Below the pieces are notes generated by a model that saw only the letters and a program-made list of their open reading frames with translations, did not search any database and was not told where the DNA came from. Below are positions 1 through 12,472 of a DNA stretch of 64,000 nucleotides, piece by piece. The position numbers and the translations under genes were made by a program. The stretch lies in the NCBI RefSeq assembly GCF_000764305.2, contig NW_025939632.1:151311-215310 (forward strand). The letters are read 5' to 3'. The number at the start of each line of letters is the position of its first letter. Position 1 is the stretch's first letter. This stretch comes from Hyalella azteca. Taxonomy: Eukaryota; Arthropoda; Malacostraca; Amphipoda; Hyalellidae.

Positions 1-162
1 CCGCCTCTACCAGCAACTCTGGTTGATCTAAAGAACCGTATCACTGCTACGGTGCACTCAGTAACAGAAGATATGTTTTCTCGTGTGTGGGACGAGTTTG
101 GCTACCGTTTAGATGTTTGCCGTGCAGCACAAGGGGATATATTACCAAATTTTCTGTTATAA
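1..162 (+). pseudogene. C-terminal fragment of a Tc1/mariner-type transposase
   Basis: Frame 1 reads from the window edge to a TAA at 160-162, giving 53 residues. The pattern is 'PPLPATLVDLKNRI', then 'VWDEFGYRLDVCRAAQGDI'. This matches the C-terminal tail shared by many arthropod Tc1/mariner-superfamily transposases: a proline-rich start, an LK.RI motif, then VW.E...R.DVCR..G. The catalytic DDE core would lie to the left, outside the window. No introns or promoter are visible. Whether the whole copy is intact cannot be judged. The family match is from memory of the motif, and the sub-clade is not resolved. Confidence 0.6.
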
Positions 163-1067
163 AACAGATGATAAAATTATGGTTGAAAGGAAAAATCCAT
201 TGCAATGGGTTGCTAAAGCTCGGCTACTTGTGTTTATCAAATCAACCGATTAGATATTAAACCTGATACTTTTTCCAGTATCTTCGGTAGAAGAGTCTCC
301 CTGCAGAGTCTACCATTCTTATATATCAAAATAACTGATTCTTCATATCAGATAATAAGGTACGCGACTCAAACATTAATTTGAAGCCCTAGAACACGCT
401 AAGCAAGTCGTCGCGTTGTCTTTGCCACAATCAATTATTCGTCTCGTCGTGCCGGCCTAGATGAAAACCAGGAACAATTCGACTTAAATTACTATATTGC
501 CTACTTGGCCTTAAGTTAGATACCCAATTTATCGGACTGATGGATCACCGAAAATTACTCAACGAGCTTGGCAGCGATGAAAAAGATACTTCACCAGTTT
601 TACTTCAATACCTATAGTATGGCTAGAGAAATTAAAAGAAAATTATGTCTGATTTTATTTAGAGTGACAAGAATATTTCTAATTCATTGCTTTGATCCGA
701 TGTCTGAATTAGTAATGTCATGATGTTTTCATGGATTTCATAATGTAGATCATTAAACTCATCTGGCTTTTCGTGTTATGCAGATGTAACGGCGTTATAT
801 ATCTTATAGTTGCATCTTTTAGTTCATGCTTAAGATATGACGGAGTTCTTAAAAACAAATTTACGGCAGACATCCCGCCGCCATAGATAAGAGTTTGAAT
901 ATGACAGAGATTATTGAGCATAAAGATGACACGGAGCTGCATGGTCCTGCCTCTGAATATTTCAATATATTAACATAAGTATAGCGTGTGTCCAGCACGC
1001 CAAGTCGAGTATTATGTAGTGTCATTGTTCTGTGTTTTGAAATAATAAGATAGAGCAGTTCAGTATA

Positions 1068-1279
1068 CACTGTTAGAAAAATTACCGTTAACGGTATTAC
1101 CGGCGTTTCAGTGGCCGGTCAGCACGTGAAAAGAAACACCGTGTTGCCGTTTTTATTCTAATTTTACAATAGAAATCCGTAAAACATCTGATAAAAACGG
1201 CGAAACAGTTTATTTTCACGGGGCGACCAGCCACTAGAACGCCAGTGGGACCGTTTTTTCACCGTTTTTTATAACAGTG
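1068..1279. mobile_element. Foldback (hairpin) MITE, about 212 bp
   Basis: The outer ends are inverted: CACTGTTAGAAAAA at 1068 and the complement of CACTGTTATAAAAA ending at 1279. Almost the whole element pairs with itself. The segment at about 1098-1158 (ACCGGCGTTTCAGTGG, later GCCGTTTTTAT) is an imperfect inverted copy of about 1192-1255, leaving a loop of about 35 bases. There is no coding capacity. This is the architecture of a non-autonomous foldback DNA transposon. The superfamily is not assigned and the target-site duplication is unclear. Confidence 0.6.
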
Positions 1280-1324
1280 ATAGTGAGACTAATTATATTC
1301 TTAACAAAGCAAGTTAAACACAAG

Positions 1325-1480
1325 GCTATGGATGAAGCATGCAAGTGGCTTGGCATAACGGACGTGAACCACGCACTTCAATGTCGCGCGATGAGACTGA
1401 TGGGACTTTTTGCCATAGGTTTTCTTGAGGAAGTTTGAAACATTGAACGCTTGAAATTCGAGAAGTGTTGCAATAATGGA
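1325..1480. repeat. Dispersed repeat, copy 1
   Basis: The plus strand shares a recognisable but diverged block with about 37105-37260, for example GCAAGTGGCTTGGCATAACGG here and GCAAGTGCCTGGGCATAACAG there. Similarity continues through the following 100 or so bases (ACCACGCAC, then the GACTTTTTG-like stretch and TTTTCTT). No intact ORF explains it. It is probably a fragment of an old transposable element. Confidence 0.4.
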
Positions 1481-2739
1481 CGAGAAATTCAAATTTCATT
1501 CAAAAGACTATTGTGTTTGAGTTCCATTAAAGTCAGATTTAAATGCATTTGAATGTTTTTTGTTTTAAGGGTTTTTAATGAAAATTAAAAAAAAATGTAT
1601 AAAAATTTGTCATGATAAATTGTTATTATAAATTATTGCCGAAGCAAAAATCGTTATGCTTCTTATTTGCGTAAAGAGCACAGGCTAAAAATATTATATT
1701 TTTTACAGAAATTGTCTTCGAAGAGAAATGCCTTAAATTAGTTTTTTAAGAATTTACAAGCCCATTAAATTATTTAGCTTTTTTAGATATCGTTTTTAAG
1801 GGGATCGCGAGCGAACCATTTAAACTATCTTAGAAGAAGTGAACTTTCTTCATCCACATTATCGCTGGAACCTAGCGCCATAGTGTGCATCAATACAAAT
1901 CTATTGTAAGTGTTCATTTCATGACGAATACAATGAATTTTTTTCTAGTTCAATAGCGTGGAACTCAAGAGCACTAAACGCATTTCACACAAGCAAAACC
2001 TTATGAAATTTCACTTTTTAAGGAAAATTTCGATGAATGTTGGTTCTTTTAAAACGTTGACAACTTTTTGTGAATACCACTTCATTTTCTGACTCTCTTT
2101 AAGAAAAACTCTCAAAATTTATTTTTGCAATCAGAGAAAAAAACTTGATCAATTTAATTTTTCAATCACATCTGTATTTTAACTAATCACCATTTCGAGT
2201 GTTGCTCTTGATGCCATCATGATTGGAGCAGTCATAAAGTATATTATTGTTATTCAAGTTGACACAGACTTGACCAGTTGTTCTATATGTGCAGCAGCTC
2301 ACTGCGCGTGTCGCATAAGGTTACTAATTAATGCACAATTAATTAAATATAATTCGCTGTAATTTCATTATCAAGACATTTGCCCCACAAGATCAATGGC
2401 CAATCATGCGCGAACTTAGCTGTTAGCAAGACCCTCGGTTGATACCAACTAAGCTTTTTTTTAAATACAACGGTTATTTGTTTAGATGTGCCGAATGCTT
2501 GCTGGCAGTTTCCAAGCGTTCACTATACATGTTTGCACAGCATTTAAATGATGAAATATGGGCACATTATAAAAATTAGGCATGCTTATTCAGTGGACAA
2601 TAAATCAGAACACTTTCAATACTAATATTATTCATATATTCTATATATCGTATTATTTTTCATACGAGTATACTAAAATCTTCATTTTTTTCATCCGGGA
2701 GCAGGTCGAGCTGCAGGTAAACGTCAAATGTGAGGCGCC

Positions 2740-2895
2740 TCCATGCGTTTTAAAGAACTATAACACTTCTGAACATCTTCGGCACACCTCTAAAAGTTTG
2801 ACAATAACTTGGCAAATATTTTTCACAACGTCCAAGAAGGCAATGAGAATGAACACCATCATGCACACCAGCCAGGCTGAGAAGCAGCCTTGAAC
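2740..2895 (-). other. Possible orphan exon with one hydrophobic segment
   Basis: The minus strand reads 'CFSAWLVCMMVFILIAFLDV' and then 'VKNICQ', which is a plausible single membrane-spanning helix. It is preceded by a pyrimidine-rich AG (acceptor-like). I do not recognise the family and could not connect it to another exon. The hydrophobic run may be chance in AT-rich DNA. Confidence 0.15.
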
Positions 2896-3269
2896 AACAA
2901 AAGTTTCACATCCTTCAAATTCGTATAAGCTGCCTTGAACGGCTGAAATTTTCTATTCCTTCAATCCCTAGAAATTGCCCTGAGTGACATAAGTTTTTTG
3001 TTGCTACAATCACCAGGCTGGACGCAAAAACAACGATAGATTTGCTCATTATGACTCCATCAACACCAATATATGAGGCAAAATTAGCGCCGGTTCCTTA
3101 TAAATTGAAGTTCGATGTTAATATAAGTTGTGAGATTGTTTCAAAAAATAATAATAACAGTGGTTTCAGCATTTATTAAAGGCCGTATGCCTGTCACCGG
3201 TTCTTAACATCTGACAAAATTCACAGGTTGTTGCGGTATCAAACACGTAAATCACTGCTTCAATTTTAC

Positions 3270-3560
3270 TTTGTTTAACCGCCCGGCCTCCTTGCCGATT
3301 CTGACCAGAAACTGTCGCACAGAGCTGGGATCGAACCCGCGCCTCTCTGCGCCAATCTTGGTACTCTGGGGCCATACCTTAAAAAAAAGTTAAGAAATCA
3401 TAAGTTCATCTGCCAATCATCGCCGGTATTTGAAGCAAAATCCACCAATCATAGACTAGAAAATAGTGCGTAAGTACTTACGTTCACTTAGCGAGTTTTG
3501 AAAGTATAGGCCCCTGAACTGTAACCACTGGGCCACCCTGCCAGTGCCAGGCGTCCATTA
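3270..3560 (-). mobile_element. tRNA-derived SINE interrupted by a MITE
   Basis: Read on the minus strand, it starts near 3550 with an A-box-like GGTGGCCCAGTGGTTACAG. It is interrupted by the MITE at 3368-3514. It then resumes with AGAGTACC and reaches a B-box-like GGTTCGATCCC near 3330. The continuing tail (GTTTCTGGTCAGAATCGGCA) looks like a SINE core region. A- and B-box spacing is normal for a tRNA head once the MITE is removed. A second, truncated head with the same A box is at 20040-20070, plus strand. Confidence 0.6.
3368..3514. mobile_element. MITE family 1, copy a (nested in SINE)
   Basis: A 147-bp element with terminal inverted repeats GGGGCCATACCTT and its partner AAAGTATAGGCCCC. 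The interior carries CCAATCAT and GTAAGTACTTACG, as in the copies near 18.4, 28.5, 29.8, 41.5 and 58.2 kb. It has no coding capacity. It sits between the A and B boxes of the surrounding SINE, so it inserted after the SINE. Confidence 0.75.
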
Positions 3561-3997
3561 GGTTACTGTAAAAGCTGAGTGTCACAGCGAAATCGAACGT
3601 ACCTCATATCGTTGCAGCATACAACGTTATTATTCTTTTATCAAGAGATAAGCAGAGAACATGGGTGGACATAATAATAACATTTCATGTAATTAATCCG
3701 CATCTGAAAGTGTGACCTAAGTGTATTTGATGTAAACATTCCGGCAGCATCGTAAAGATTTATCATTTAGGACGCAGCCAAATATAGTTCATTTGATAAA
3801 AGGACAAGTATGCGGTTGTCAATAATATGTTCTGTAGATTAATATTTAAAATCAAACATAGGCCTAAACACGAATGACGTCCTCGTCGAATATGCAAGTA
3901 ACAATCGAATTCCATTATTCAACTTTAAGTATCAGCATTGGGAACCATCCTTAATTACATTCATTAGAGGCTAGGAAAATCAAATCAAGATAAGAAC

Positions 3998-4205
3998 ACT
4001 TAATTGCACACTTTTATTTTCATTTGAAATTGTAATGGCAGCACCAGAATAATTTACGCGAGGCGTAACAAGAATACAATTTCCCGTGCTGCCGAATACC
4101 ACACTTAATTACACACTTTTATTTTCCAATGAAATTTTAATGGCAGACCAGAATGCCGTGCGTAAGGCGTAACAAGAATTCAATTATATCACGTGAAGCC
4201 GAAAA
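3998..4205. repeat. Tandem duplication, 2 x about 104 bp
   Basis: CACTTAATTGCACACTTTTA at 3998 recurs as CACTTAATTACACACTTTTA at 4102, and similarity runs through AGGCGTAACAAGAAT in both copies. The copies are diverged by several substitutions and small indels. No gene is visible around it. Confidence 0.6.
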
Positions 4206-5067
4206 CCAGCTCCGTGATATGAATCTGAAACCCACCTCTCTCGAAACTTTTATTGAATATAATTTTGCGTCAGCAGTCAAGAGGAATTAACATATTTTTA
4301 TCGTGTAATAGGAAAGTTAAAGGTCACGCGGTGCCATCATTCCTTATAAAATAGTACACCCAGCACAATTATATCAATTAAGAGCTCTCAAAATTATTCG
4401 AATGAATAAATTTTTCCATACCATTTATATGCCTGGAATTGAGTGCACGAGTATTATCAATAATCTACGTAAAAATATCTTAAAGTAACAATATAATATC
4501 CTCGACATGAATGAGGCTATACATATATAGTCACAAATTTATCACGCTGTATCTAAAGTTTTTCATAACGTCAGAAAAATTTACACTTCTTTCACCGTGT
4601 GGCGAGGGCTGTTGTAAATGAACGACTACTGCTCCTCAATATTCATAACAATTATGCATTATTTCATATGGTGACGAAGTGAATTTTAAAATAACGGTCT
4701 ATTACAATAAGTTTCTCCTATATTTAAAATATTAAAGGTTGAGAGGCGGGGAGGATACTGAAACAAATATTTGTGATCAGACGTCGTTCAATTCGAAGTT
4801 CTACACGCACTTGTTGATAGCTAGCTTCTATCATTTCCTCATAAACGGATAACTCTATAAATTTTTATTCACATAATATTCAAGAATGGCGTAAATTTGC
4901 CTCGACCGTTTATGAAGACTAGTTCCCCATACCCCAAAATTCAGTGAAGGGAAGCGTGATCGTCAAAAATATAAATTATTGTTCAGAAATTTCGGGGAAA
5001 ATGGCAAAATATACAGTAAGCAAGCTGCTACATTTTCGCGAAACTTATAATTAATTAAACTCCGTGT

Positions 5068-5128
5068 TTATTATTATTATTATTATTTATTATTATTGTT
5101 ATTATTACTATTATTATTATTATTAAAC
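5068..5128. repeat. (TTA)n microsatellite
   Basis: An interrupted run of TTA triplets. The surrounding 3.6-6.7 kb is AT-rich and I see no exon in it. Confidence 0.8.
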
Positions 5129-5399
5129 TTCAACCATCACTGCATTGCTGTTTGACCATGCGCTACTCGGGTTAACACGTTGACTCCGAAGTGGTACACA
5201 TGCGTACCACGGAATGTATTTCTCTAGGACGTAGTGGTGCATAATAATAAAATATGCGTTTAAAAATTACTTTTTTAAGACAACACTTCTAGAGAATACA
5301 GTGTCTCCGATGTTACACATCTATATTGAATTTATAATTTCACCTTCATATATTAAAAAATTAATTTTAATTTTCTTTAATACTTAATATATGAAAAAA

Positions 5400-5713
5400 A
5401 TTAAATTTCCAAAATTATTTATTGTGTCCATTGATTCATGCATTGTCTCCGACTTTGCGCAAGTGTGCAAAATTTTAGATCGATCGGACAAGTAGAAGTG
5501 TGTTGAATATCGATTACAAGATTTGTAGAAGACAAAATTATTTTTTCAATTTTTTTATATTAAAAAAATTTTAATTTTTAAAATTATATATTCTGTCGAT
5601 TGATTCAGGCATTGTTTCCGACTTTGCGCAAGTGTGAAAATTTTTAGATCGATTGGACAGGCAGAAGTGTGTAATCAATATTATTATACTGATTACAAGA
5701 TTTGTAGCAGACA
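5400..5713. repeat. Direct duplication, 2 x about 135-140 bp
   Basis: Two related blocks, about 5400-5533 and 5571-5713, share CCGACTTTGCGCAAGTGTG, the following TTTTAGATCGAT and GATTACAAGATTTGTAG. They are separated by AT-rich DNA. Origin is unknown, perhaps transposon-related. Confidence 0.5.
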
Positions 5714-6375
5714 GACAAACAAAAAAGAAGTGAAGTTAAAGAGAATTGTAATAATTATACGGGATTGTGAGATGACCTAAAAAACGGCCAAGTCCGCGAA
5801 CAAAAAAGGCCAAAATGACCTATAACTATATATACTATGCATATTTGTAGGTTCCGGTGTACAAATTCCATTTTTTTGTTGCAGTTATTAAAATTTAATT
5901 AGGAAGTTCCCCTATCATATATTTTAGCCGGACAACGCAATTGAAAAAAACTAAGTAGCGGAATTTGTCCGAAAAAAAAAACCGTCTGGCAATCCTTTTT
6001 CGAAATAGTACAGAAAATGGAAAAAATGGTACAAGATGAAACTATCGGAGTCAAAGTTTTAAATTATCCCCAAAGAATGCGTAATTGAATATAATCCATA
6101 AATAGTATTTGTGAGTAGAAAGTTCGAGACTCCAATTAAACATTTAACTTAATTATAAGATTAATTACTTCGTACTAAAATACGAGACACATTATACATG
6201 ATGAATAATCATGTTGCAGCCACTCTATGTCATGTTTATCATTTATGATGAACTAATCATTTACGTAATCACATGTGTTCCAGAACATATCCAATCGCGT
6301 ACAAGAGCTATACGATCGTAAAAATTTTCAATGCAAAGTGAACGAACGCAACTCTTTCTTACTTACAATTACATT

Positions 6376-6480
6376 ATTATTATTATTATTGTAAATATTA
6401 TTATCATCAGTGTTAATAAATTGTTGTTATTATTATAAACATCATTGTTGATAATATCATTATTGTTACTATTACTATTA
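6376..6480. repeat. (ATT)n-rich microsatellite
   Basis: Imperfect ATT/TTA triplet tracts broken by short unique stretches. Confidence 0.6.
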
Positions 6481-6799
6481 GATTATTACTTCAACCAAGC
6501 ATAAGCGTTTTCAGAATATTGAGCCCGTACGTTGGGGAAAACATCGCTGATGTTATGGCTAGCTTCTGGTGAATGAGAGAAACGAGAGCAATTTACTAAA
6601 CCGTATTGTAAATTCCGAATCAGTCATGGGTCCATATTCATGTATCAAACCAAGAGCAATATAAATTCGAACTACAACTTTAACTCCATCTCGCATTTAT
6701 GAAGCAAAATAAATACTAACCAGAACCTAATAATAAAATACGGCGGCGGCTCTCGATCCTCTTCTTGAGTGAAGTTTCGTCGTGGTCACATTATCTGCA

Positions 6800-6805
6800 T
6801 TTATT
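6800..6805 (-). terminator. Poly(A) signal overlapping the stop codon of the PAN-like gene
   Basis: On the minus strand the last codon and stop read GAA TAA ATG, so AATAAA covers the TAA. If used, the 3' UTR would be only about 15-30 bases. No other minus-strand AATAAA is obvious in the next 100 bases. Confidence 0.4.
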
Positions 6806-9473
6806 CAATCCAAATTCTACAAGCAGAAATGTAATCTTGGCTTTTGAAGGAAACAGCCCTGCCATACTGAGGAGGATACAGCGCATAGACGCTCACACTT
6901 CCAGGTGCTTGATTGCCGGACTGTAAAGTAAATGAAGTTCCAGTTGGAGGTGGATGCTGGATGACCTGCTGCAGCATGATGTCAGAAGCTGCAACTACAT
7001 GATTATGGTCATTATCATGTATGAAATAGACTTTGCTTATTAGTTTCGGCTTGGGAAACTCGATTTGAATCCATACCATCGATGAGCTAGAGTGGAAACA
7101 TGGTGTCGTGATATACCCAGCAAATAGTTTGTCTAGTTCGGCTTGTGAATCAAGTCCTGCTACAGCGAATATCTCAGCTTCTTTGAGGTAGCAACCATCG
7201 AACTGCGTTGATGCCGCTGGCAAGTGTGAAGCTACATTACTTGCCACGAAAAAGTTGTAACCAGAGCACTCATTCCCTGCAAATAGAAAAGTAATTATTC
7301 AAGCATTATTTCTTGTATCTTCCCTATTTTTGGTTCAATTATCACTGGTATAACTCTCACCAACATAACAGAACATTTTGCAGCTATCCATCGCAGTGCA
7401 CTGTCCACCGCACAACATTTTCATGTTAGGGCTGGAAGTCCATGCAGCAGCGAACGAAAGTATTCGCGTGTTCACAGCGGCAGCGGGCAAGTGTGGGATC
7501 TGAAAAAAAAATTATTTTAGGACTTGTTTCTCCCAAGCAAATAAGTCGTTATATGTAAATCTACTATCTAAGTAAGAAAAAATTTATTTTTGCTGATCAT
7601 CCTAGTAATTGTATTAAAAATTTTTTTAAACAGGTAAAATTCCTATAGTAGAGAAAAATCAATATATATTCTACTCCTATCTCGGAATGTGGCAAAAATT
7701 TGTGGCCACCTATTTAGTTAGGTTTAAACAAATTGTAAAGAGCGTGTTTTGAGGGAGTATTATGTAAGTTTCCTCGTGTTTTTAAACTTAATGAATTGTT
7801 TTATTATTTATACAAAGTAATTATTTTATACAAAGTAAGAGCGCTAGCGTTGAGACAGTTAGTAATGTGAGATTAAGTGATGTAGTGTTCAAGACCACGA
7901 GGACGAGTTTGTTTACTGAGAACTTAGTCAATGGAACGGCGCTGAAAGACATTCGAGAAGCGTTGCCGAAGGACGCTTCGCCTACGATCGAAGGGGCATA
8001 GGCCAAGCTTTCAGCGGAAGCTTGGAATATATAAGCGACTAAAATTCGCTCCAGAGAGATATTTCTCTCAAGTCCCGCACACGCAATTAAGAATGGTTTG
8101 CAGCTCCACAGACATCGGTGACTACCACGGCCGTCGGCCATCAGAATATTCGCGAGAAATTTCTCGTGAAGCAGTCATAGCATAATTCAGCAGTCATAGT
8201 TTTATCTCGTTCTCGATAAAACTATGACTGCTGCTTGAGATAATTAACAAAGCACAAGTTTAGGTCAGAACTTCGCTGTACTTGTTTCCAGACAACGTCA
8301 ACGCTACGGCCGCGCCGTAGCTGTGAGAAAACATGAAAGACAACAAAACGTGCAGCAGCTATGGAGACGTAACAAATATCTTTTAAGAAACAAGCACAGC
8401 GCAATAATTATCCTTCAAAAGTACGGTTACGGCCAAAAGTCGCAGCTTACTGCCACCGAGCCCGGAGCCATCGTAACAATTCTAATTGACGGTAGGCCAA
8501 TCGTGAAACATCTTACGAAGCAGCGAGATAAAAATATAGTCATGAAGACAAAACGATATGCCGAAATGGCCACGGAGATCCAGTGTATTCGCCGTGGTAC
8601 GACGTCCTGAAATAATACGGCCGTCAATAAGGCAAAACATGTTCCGAGTATGAACATCTTCAAAAACAGACTAGACGAAGCTATGCAGGAGCATATGTTC
8701 AGTCTTAAAATGCCTAGCAAATTACGGACCAGGCACTAAGTCCAGCAGCTATCTCAATCAATCGTCAGCTATGGAAAGATCGGGTTCCAAAGGCCGGATC
8801 CCTTGTGAATCAAGTCACGAAAAGTTCAAGAATCGGCAACAGGCCATGGGCCTATTTCTTCATCGCCGACATTTCTATTCTATTCTATGTTCGTGATCGA
8901 TACGGGTGCGGAATGGCATCCGTACCACTACACGGAATCGTGCTACAAATCAAAGTTTTCTAGTGAAGTAACAAAGTTCGATCAGGGATTAAACACATTT
9001 AATATTGAAACAGTTGATTTGAGAATTCTGTAAAGAATTAAGATTGATGTTCGAAACGGATAACTTTCAAGTCATAAATCTAATTACCATATAATGTTTT
9101 TTCAATCTTCAGTAATTTTGTTCAGGGATGATTTTCCCACGTTAAATTTTAAATGTACTGGTGCTTTCTTTTGACTTTAATGAATTTTAGTTGCCGTGTT
9201 GAAACGGTGGTATCATGAAACTCATTCTATTTAATGTTCTTTCTACTGGTCTTCACAAAGAAAAAAACATTTTTCGCAGCGGAATGACTTGGAGATAAGC
9301 TAAGAGAACAAAAATTGTTGGGTGCAATAGAATATACAGAAAAATGTATAGCTTGTACCTAATAATTAGGTATGTACCTTTTTGAAGCGGTCCAGCGCAA
9401 CAGCAACTTCTCGGTTCAAATGAAACACTGCGAAGAACATCACAGCGGCCTGAAGAAAGACTCCTGAATGCAT
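6801..9473 (-). CDS. Secreted PAN/apple-like plus galactose-binding-like protein, 236 aa, 3 exons
   Basis: Exons on the minus strand: 9378-9473, 7361-7499 and 6801-7276. Donors are GTACAT and GTGAGA; both acceptors are CAG. The phases agree and the total is 711 nt. Residues 1-24 look like a signal peptide (MHSGVFLQAAVMFFAVF), so the product should be secreted. Residues 58-90 form a Cys cluster (C62, C66, C72, C76, C82) with the spacing 'CGGQCTAMDSCKMFCY', as in PAN/apple modules. From about residue 107 the 'MVWIQIEFPKPKLISKV' stretch resembles the F5/8C/discoidin-type galactose-binding fold. A carbohydrate or protein recognition role is inferred. I chose this start because it opens directly on the hydrophobic leader. 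A LINE tail lies in intron 1. The stop codon overlaps an AATAAA. Gene model confidence is good; domain names are moderate. Confidence 0.7.
8188..8233. repeat. Perfect 19-bp inverted repeat, 8-base loop
   Basis: CAGCAGTCATAGTTTTATC at 8188-8206 is exactly complementary to 8215-8233. It lies in intron 1 of the PAN-like gene. A shorter palindromic run (GCGAGAAATTTCTCG) is about 35 bases before it. Confidence 0.8.
8643..8886 (+). mobile_element. LINE 3'-end fragment, copy 1
   Basis: This is the 3' end of the same non-LTR element as at 18697-19072. It encodes the tail 'MNIFKNRLDEAMQEHMFSL' in one frame. A conserved 3' UTR follows (GGAAAGATCGGGTTCCAAAG, later CGGCAACAGGCCATGGGCC), then a (TTCTA)n tail. 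It is 5'-truncated and sits in the intron of the PAN-like gene. Confidence 0.65.
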
Positions 9474-9699
9474 TTTAATTAATAAAATTCGCTCAAAAAA
9501 TTGTTTTATTCTGTGAAACAAAAGTAATGTAGTAATATTAGGGATAAGTTTGCTAGTAATTGATACAGTTCTTGAACTTGTCATTCTTTTCAAGTGACGT
9601 CGAACAATGAATCGAACCTTTAATGAATACGAAGCGGTGGCTGACAGATCAAACAATGCTTCAAAATGTACTCTCATAAGTATCATATTCATTCAAATA

Positions 9700-12440
9700 T
9701 TTTGATCGGAAGTATAAAATGAAAGAATTGATTTTCCTTGACAAAAGCGTTGTATCAATATTACAATATATTATCAGAAAATTTTTATGCGGAACCGCAG
9801 AAAAGCGTCTACCATCCTATCCTCATTCAGATCGAAGAAGTCAACTCATAAATTGAAATGTTTTTTTTTTTCAGATATATGCACTTACCAATATTAAAAT
9901 GAGTTTTGCATGCTATAAGTCAATAATAAATAATTACTTTATTTTATTACAGAACCAAGTGCTTGGATGCAATTTTAATTGTTATTTAAATTTAGTTGTC
10001 TGTAGCCTGTGACCAAATCGAAAACCAATTTACTTCTATATTTGATTATTTCTAACTGGATCTGGATTATGCCTGGATCGCTATGCTATGACTTTCACTG
10101 GACGCGAGGGCGTAACGGCACTTCAGACTCTGATGCATTCAACTTTCTACGGAAACAAGCTTTCATCTGGCTTTTCTATTACCTATAGTTTGTAACCACC
10201 AAATTTTTAGATTTTGAAACTTTTTGTTAAGCGTTCAACACCTTTTACAAAGACTTGTTCTAATAGGAACGAATTATTTTCCTTTTTCGCCATGAAAGAC
10301 ATGGAGTTTAAATCCTTATGAATAACTTAATATTATTTAGGTAAATCTAAGTCATTTTTTGCTGATGATTTCTTCAATTCAATTAGTTGGTGACGATAAT
10401 TTTTAGTTCATTCACATCGATTGTGTTACAAAATTTTTCTCAGTTGCATGAAACTCGTTTAACTGAATGGGAGTAAATGAGCTATAATAAGATCACCTAA
10501 ACAGGGCTCGAAATTTGCTTACAAGGTAAATGAAACATGGTAATGTATCAGTGAGTTTTCACTGATTCATTACGATTGCGAAATTTTTTCACAATCGATA
10601 TTTAGAGCCAGCCGTATGATTCCTGATGGAGAAAGGAGCAGAAAGTGTGGTGGTGTGTGTGACAGTTGGAACGAGTTTTTGAGCGAGGGCTCAAATTCAA
10701 AAATTCAAATTTTGAATTTTCTTCTTCTCAGAACCTCATAAGAAACAAAATTTCAAATAAATTCAAACGTGTCGAAATATTCGCGCAAAATGGTGGAATT
10801 GCCAATCGTGTGTAGGTTTTATGCTGATATATTTTCATTGGCTTCGCAATACGAATATGTTGCTAAACTGATAAATAGTGATCGACAAATGATCTATCAC
10901 AATAAATTTATTGAAGCCCATATAAAATTTTACAAAGAATTTCCCAACTCTTTCATAAATTTAATTATCGTTCTTTTTCTACCCTAAACGCAAATGCACT
11001 CGAAATCTTCCGATTGGGTTCGCTCCATATCAAGAGTCAGATCCTTGAAGATAGAATTGAACGGAGGTGAAAAAGAGTGAAGTGTCAAGCAGTATAGTTT
11101 GGCTGGCGACGCACGACAGCGAGCCTCAATGCTTCCTACCGAGCGACCTACGAAACTTTGTGCGAATTTGTTGTACACACAAAAAACTAAAAACTCAAGT
11201 ACTTTCAGGTACTTGAGCTACATTAAGTACCTGATTTTTTTCGGCAAAAGTTCTAAGAATATTTCTTCTCTGTGAACACTCAATTTCGAAGATAAAACAC
11301 CATCAGATTTAACAGTTGAAAATGATTGCAAATTTACTCAAGAAAAATTATGATATCATAGGATTAAACTTTCCAACGAGCTCATCAAAAATACCTGAGT
11401 ATTTCAACAACCAGTCTCGGTAAAAACGGTCTGAAGGTTTTAACAAGAAGCCACTTCGCACTTGGAGGAGCCTCGAGTCTCAGTGACCTCTGGCGCTCGA
11501 CGCGCTGCTTTTTGAGGGCTCGGAGCCCTGCCTCCGTTCCCTGGCTACGCCGCGTCAACACCGCGCGTGTCCAGGGGCTGCTCGCTCTGTATCCTGGATA
11601 CTGAAGATTCTGCCCATGATTGTTTCAGGATTGTACATAATTGTTTCAGGATAAAATTATAATAAAATGTGCCTTGGAAACCTGATATTTGACTTTTCAG
11701 TTCCTATCAAGAGCCTAATTCGACGAATAGAGAAAAACAATAAGAAAATTGTCAATAAGAAATACTCTATGGTCTTCAATGAAACCGGCATTAAAGGATT
11801 GTAGTTGTTGCAGTTATTATTCATTTTAGGTTTATTTAGGAAATACGGCCAGTCTAGAGGTGCTGCCAAAATATAACTCAGCATCAATATATGTAAGATA
11901 CAAGCAGGTTAACCCAGCTTTAACCCTTAAGCTGGTTAGTTACCAAATATGGTCACTTTAAATCTTCTTCCAAAAAAGCCCAGAGCAGGTTTTGTGTTTG
12001 AGGCTATGTTATCACAGTGTCAATCTACAATCATCTGCCCATTCATACCTATAAAGCTTCAACCCCTGCCATGCTTAAGAATTAAAACAGAATCATTTAA
12101 ATGAAAGTTTTGACTAGGACAATTGAATTGAAGTTCTTTCCGCATTTTTTGAAAAGTCGGAAGATGTAATAATAATTTAATTAATTTTAAGTAGCCTGAG
12201 AAAATTGAATAAAGTTGCAGCATGATGGTTTCCCATTGCATTTGATTTAATAAATTAAAAAATGTTTTATTTCATTTAGCTTTGTGACCTCATTTTGTAA
12301 AAACTTAATCTACAATACCTTCCAATATCGTGCAAAATTTAAAAAAAATATATGGGAGTAAATTAATCCTATAATTCTCCATTTATACTTCCTCTTAGTG
12401 GCTTCCGAAATTCAAATTTCTGCATATTTCTGTTTTTGCC
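9700..12440. other. Gene-poor region, no feature resolved
   Basis: AT-rich sequence in which I find no exon chain. A GC-richer block at about 11440-11600 stands out from its surroundings and could be a transposon remnant or a CpG-rich regulatory stretch. Neither strand gives a recognisable peptide there. Confidence 0.3.
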
Positions 12441-12472
12441 CTCCCCCCCCCAGATGGTTAAAAGCGCATAAG

